A stretch of DNA of 7,380 nucleotides from Planctomycetota bacterium (GTDB lineage Bacteria; Planctomycetota; UBA1135; GCA-002686595). Location of the stretch: assembly GCA_004296785.1 (NCBI GenBank), contig SCVU01000118.1, positions 1 to 7,380 on the forward strand. Direction: 5' to 3'. The position numbers were made by a program, and so were the translations under genes. Positions 5,790-7,380 of the stretch are shown here, piece after piece (the stretch's first letter is position 1; each line of letters begins with the position of its first letter). The notes below the pieces were generated by a model that was not told the DNA's origin, ran no database searches, and worked only from the letters and a program-made list of their open reading frames with translations.

Positions 5790-7346
5790 ATGCGCGCGAT
5801 CAACGTCCTGCTCTCGCTCGTCGTCTCGGTGCTGATCTTCCTGCTCGTCTTCGAAGGCGGGCTGCGCTTGATCGGCAAGGGCCCCGCGAAGACGCTGAAT
5901 CAGTTCGACCCGCAGCTCGGCTGGTCGAAGGAGCCCAACCGCTCGCTCTCGCGCCACGGCAACGGCTGGGAGGCGACCTTCGACATCAACGCGCTCGGCC
6001 TGCGCGACGATCCGATGAGCACGAGCGCGAAGACGCGCAAGCACCGCGTGCTCGCGCTCGGCGACTCGTTCACGCTCGGCTTCACCGTCGAGCGCGAGGA
6101 CCTGTTCGTCGACCTGCTCGAGAAGAAGTGGCAGGCCGAGGGTCGCGACCTCGACGTGATCAACACGGGCACCGAGGGCTACTCGACCGACCAGGAAGCC
6201 GCGTGGCTCGATCAGTACGGCGCCGACTACAAGCCCGACCTCGTGCTCGTCTTCCCGTACGAGAACGACATCTTCTGGTGCGGCGAGGACCACTATCAGA
6301 AGTTCCCCAAGCCGCGCTACGAGGCCGACGGCAAGCGCGCGGACGGCGTGCTGCAGGATCCGGGTCCGAAGAGCATCCAGGACCGCTCGGCGGTCGCGAA
6401 CCTGCTGTGCCGCAAGAAGGACCTCGACCAGTACTTCGCGGTGGCCGGGAATCCGAAGCTGCGCAAGGAGTTCGCGCCGCTGCTCGTCGACGAGCCCGAG
6501 TTCATGGCCAACGCGAAGGCGCGCGCGAAGGGCAGCCTGATCGCGCTGCAGCGCGCGTGCGGTCGCATCGGCGCCGAGCTCGTGGTCGTGCCGATTCCGT
6601 CGCACTCGGCGGTCGATCCCGCCTTCGCCGCCGAATTCGGTTCGAAGGTGCTGCGCGTCGGTCCGGGCTCGTGGTCGGCCGATCGGCCGGTCGACTTCTA
6701 TCTCGACGCTTGCCGCCAGCTCAACGTCAAGTCGATCGACGTGCGCACGGAGTTGCGCGCCGCGCACACGACTGCGCAGCCGGCGTACCTCAACCTGTTC
6801 ACCGAGCGCGAGTGGCACTTCACCGTGCACGGCAACCACGCGTTCGCCGCGGCGATCGCCGCGAAACTCGACGCGCTGAACGTGCTGCCGAAGGCGAGCG
6901 GCGCGCCGGTCGAGATCGCGGCCGAGCACCAGGTCGCCGCCGGGATGCCGAAGTGGCCGTTCGTGATGCTCGGCCTGTGGCTCGTGCTGAGCCTCGTGTA
7001 CGGCGCGACCTACCCGAAGGCGCCGAAGATCCAGGGCTTCCTCGTCGTCGGCGTGATGCTGTCGCTGGTCACCGCGATCTTCCTCGGCGTCGCGAAGCTG
7101 ATCGACCTCGTGCCGCCGCAGTTCCGGCCGTTCATCGCGATCGGCTTCGTGCTGATCGTCGTCGGCTTCGTCGTGTACAAGCTCGGTGCGCGGATGCTGA
7201 CGGTCGGCGAACTCTTGAAGGCGTTCATCGGCCGCGGGCACTGGTACCTGATGCCGCTGGTCGTCGTGCTGCTGACGATCGGCTCGCTGCTGGTCGTCGC
7301 GGCGAGCTCGCCGTTCGTCGCGCCGTTCATCTACACGCTGTTCTAG
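5790..7346 (+). CDS. SGNH-hydrolase domain fused to four membrane spans and a DUF5989-like tail
   Basis: A 518-residue membrane protein. Residues 4-24 form a signal anchor. An SGNH/GDSL esterase-type domain follows: block I LALGDSFTLGF with Ser93, block II INTGTEGYSTDQE (Gly127), block III FPYEND (Asn159), and block V EREWHFTVHGNHAF with His343 as the likely catalytic base. The usual Asp two residues before that His is Glu341. Four cysteines (164, 207, 257, 308) sit in this domain. Four hydrophobic spans follow at about 389-408, 416-437, 447-464 and 486-506. Basic loops at 410-413 and 463-482 satisfy the positive-inside rule if the SGNH domain is outside the cytoplasm. The last 40 residues, ending SSPFVAPFIYTLF, resemble DUF5989, normally a separate ~50-residue protein beside carbamoyltransferases. 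Likely role (inference): esterase or acyl/carbamoyl transfer on an exported product of the upstream enzyme. The ATG at 5790 follows a CATCCCCC leader with no Shine-Dalgarno. The three middle spans are not assigned to a family; SxtJ is one possibility. Confidence 0.85.
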   Translation: MRAINVLLSLVVSVLIFLLVFEGGLRLIGKGPAKTLNQFDPQLGWSKEPNRSLSRHGNGWEATFDINALGLRDDPMSTSAKTRKHRVLALGDSFTLGFTVEREDLFVDLLEKKWQAEGRDLDVINTGTEGYSTDQEAAWLDQYGADYKPDLVLVFPYENDIFWCGEDHYQKFPKPRYEADGKRADGVLQDPGPKSIQDRSAVANLLCRKKDLDQYFAVAGNPKLRKEFAPLLVDEPEFMANAKARAKGSLIALQRACGRIGAELVVVPIPSHSAVDPAFAAEFGSKVLRVGPGSWSADRPVDFYLDACRQLNVKSIDVRTELRAAHTTAQPAYLNLFTEREWHFTVHGNHAFAAAIAAKLDALNVLPKASGAPVEIAAEHQVAAGMPKWPFVMLGLWLVLSLVYGATYPKAPKIQGFLVVGVMLSLVTAIFLGVAKLIDLVPPQFRPFIAIGFVLIVVGFVVYKLGARMLTVGELLKAFIGRGHWYLMPLVVVLLTIGSLLVVAASSPFVAPFIYTLF

Positions 7347-7380
7347 GCGCCCGCGGAAGCGCTCCAGCGCGCCTGCCGCG

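Noticed and set aside
3686..5878. 730-residue minus-strand frame opposite the carbamoyltransferase
   Set aside because: Although long, it is a low-complexity Arg/Val/Asp/Glu sequence, typical of antisense frames in high-GC genes. The plus strand has all family motifs.
5718..7241. 507-residue minus-strand frame opposite the SGNH protein
   Set aside because: Same antisense-shadow composition and no domain. The plus strand shows SGNH blocks and real membrane spans.
7347..7380. Possible terminator after the SGNH gene
   Set aside because: Only 34 bases remain. AGCGC repeats are present but no convincing stem with a T tract can be drawn.

Overview
The window comes from a very GC-rich bacterial chromosome. 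Codon third positions are almost all G or C, and this creates long meaningless open frames on the opposite strands. The genes point to a bacterium with an envelope that recycles undecaprenyl phosphate and has an extracytoplasmic protease compartment. None of the six start codons is preceded by a convincing Shine-Dalgarno sequence, and several follow C-rich leaders. This would suit groups such as Planctomycetota or Myxococcota, but the sequence does not settle the phylum. I see no mobile element, CRISPR array or phage gene.

Left part, minus strand (1-1674): an alanine dehydrogenase gene (ald, GTG start at 1674) is followed 25 bases later by the start of uppP/bacA, an undecaprenyl-diphosphatase that runs off the left edge. 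They look co-transcribed from a promoter in 1675-1844. Centre-left, plus strand: a complete tRNA-Val(GAC) with encoded CCA and its own plausible promoter, then a hairpin, a four-copy 16-bp tandem repeat, and an HtrA/Deg-type exported serine protease with two PDZ domains (2081-3493).

Right part, plus strand (3697-7346): three closely spaced genes, probably one operon. They are a 69-residue single-span membrane protein, a NodU/CmcH/TobZ-type O-carbamoyltransferase of 597 residues, and a 518-residue membrane protein. The last joins an extracytoplasmic SGNH-hydrolase domain to four C-terminal membrane spans and ends in a segment resembling DUF5989. DUF5989 is usually a separate small protein beside carbamoyltransferases of the saxitoxin-cluster (SxtI/SxtJ) type. 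A TATACT -10 element, an inverted repeat and a 21-codon upstream reading frame precede the operon.

The most interesting part is this carbamoyltransferase locus. A working model (inference) is that the cytosolic carbamoyltransferase modifies a hydroxyl on a small molecule or lipid-linked glycan. The membrane proteins would then handle, export or further edit the product, with the SGNH domain acting outside the cytoplasmic membrane. The natural substrate cannot be read from the sequence.
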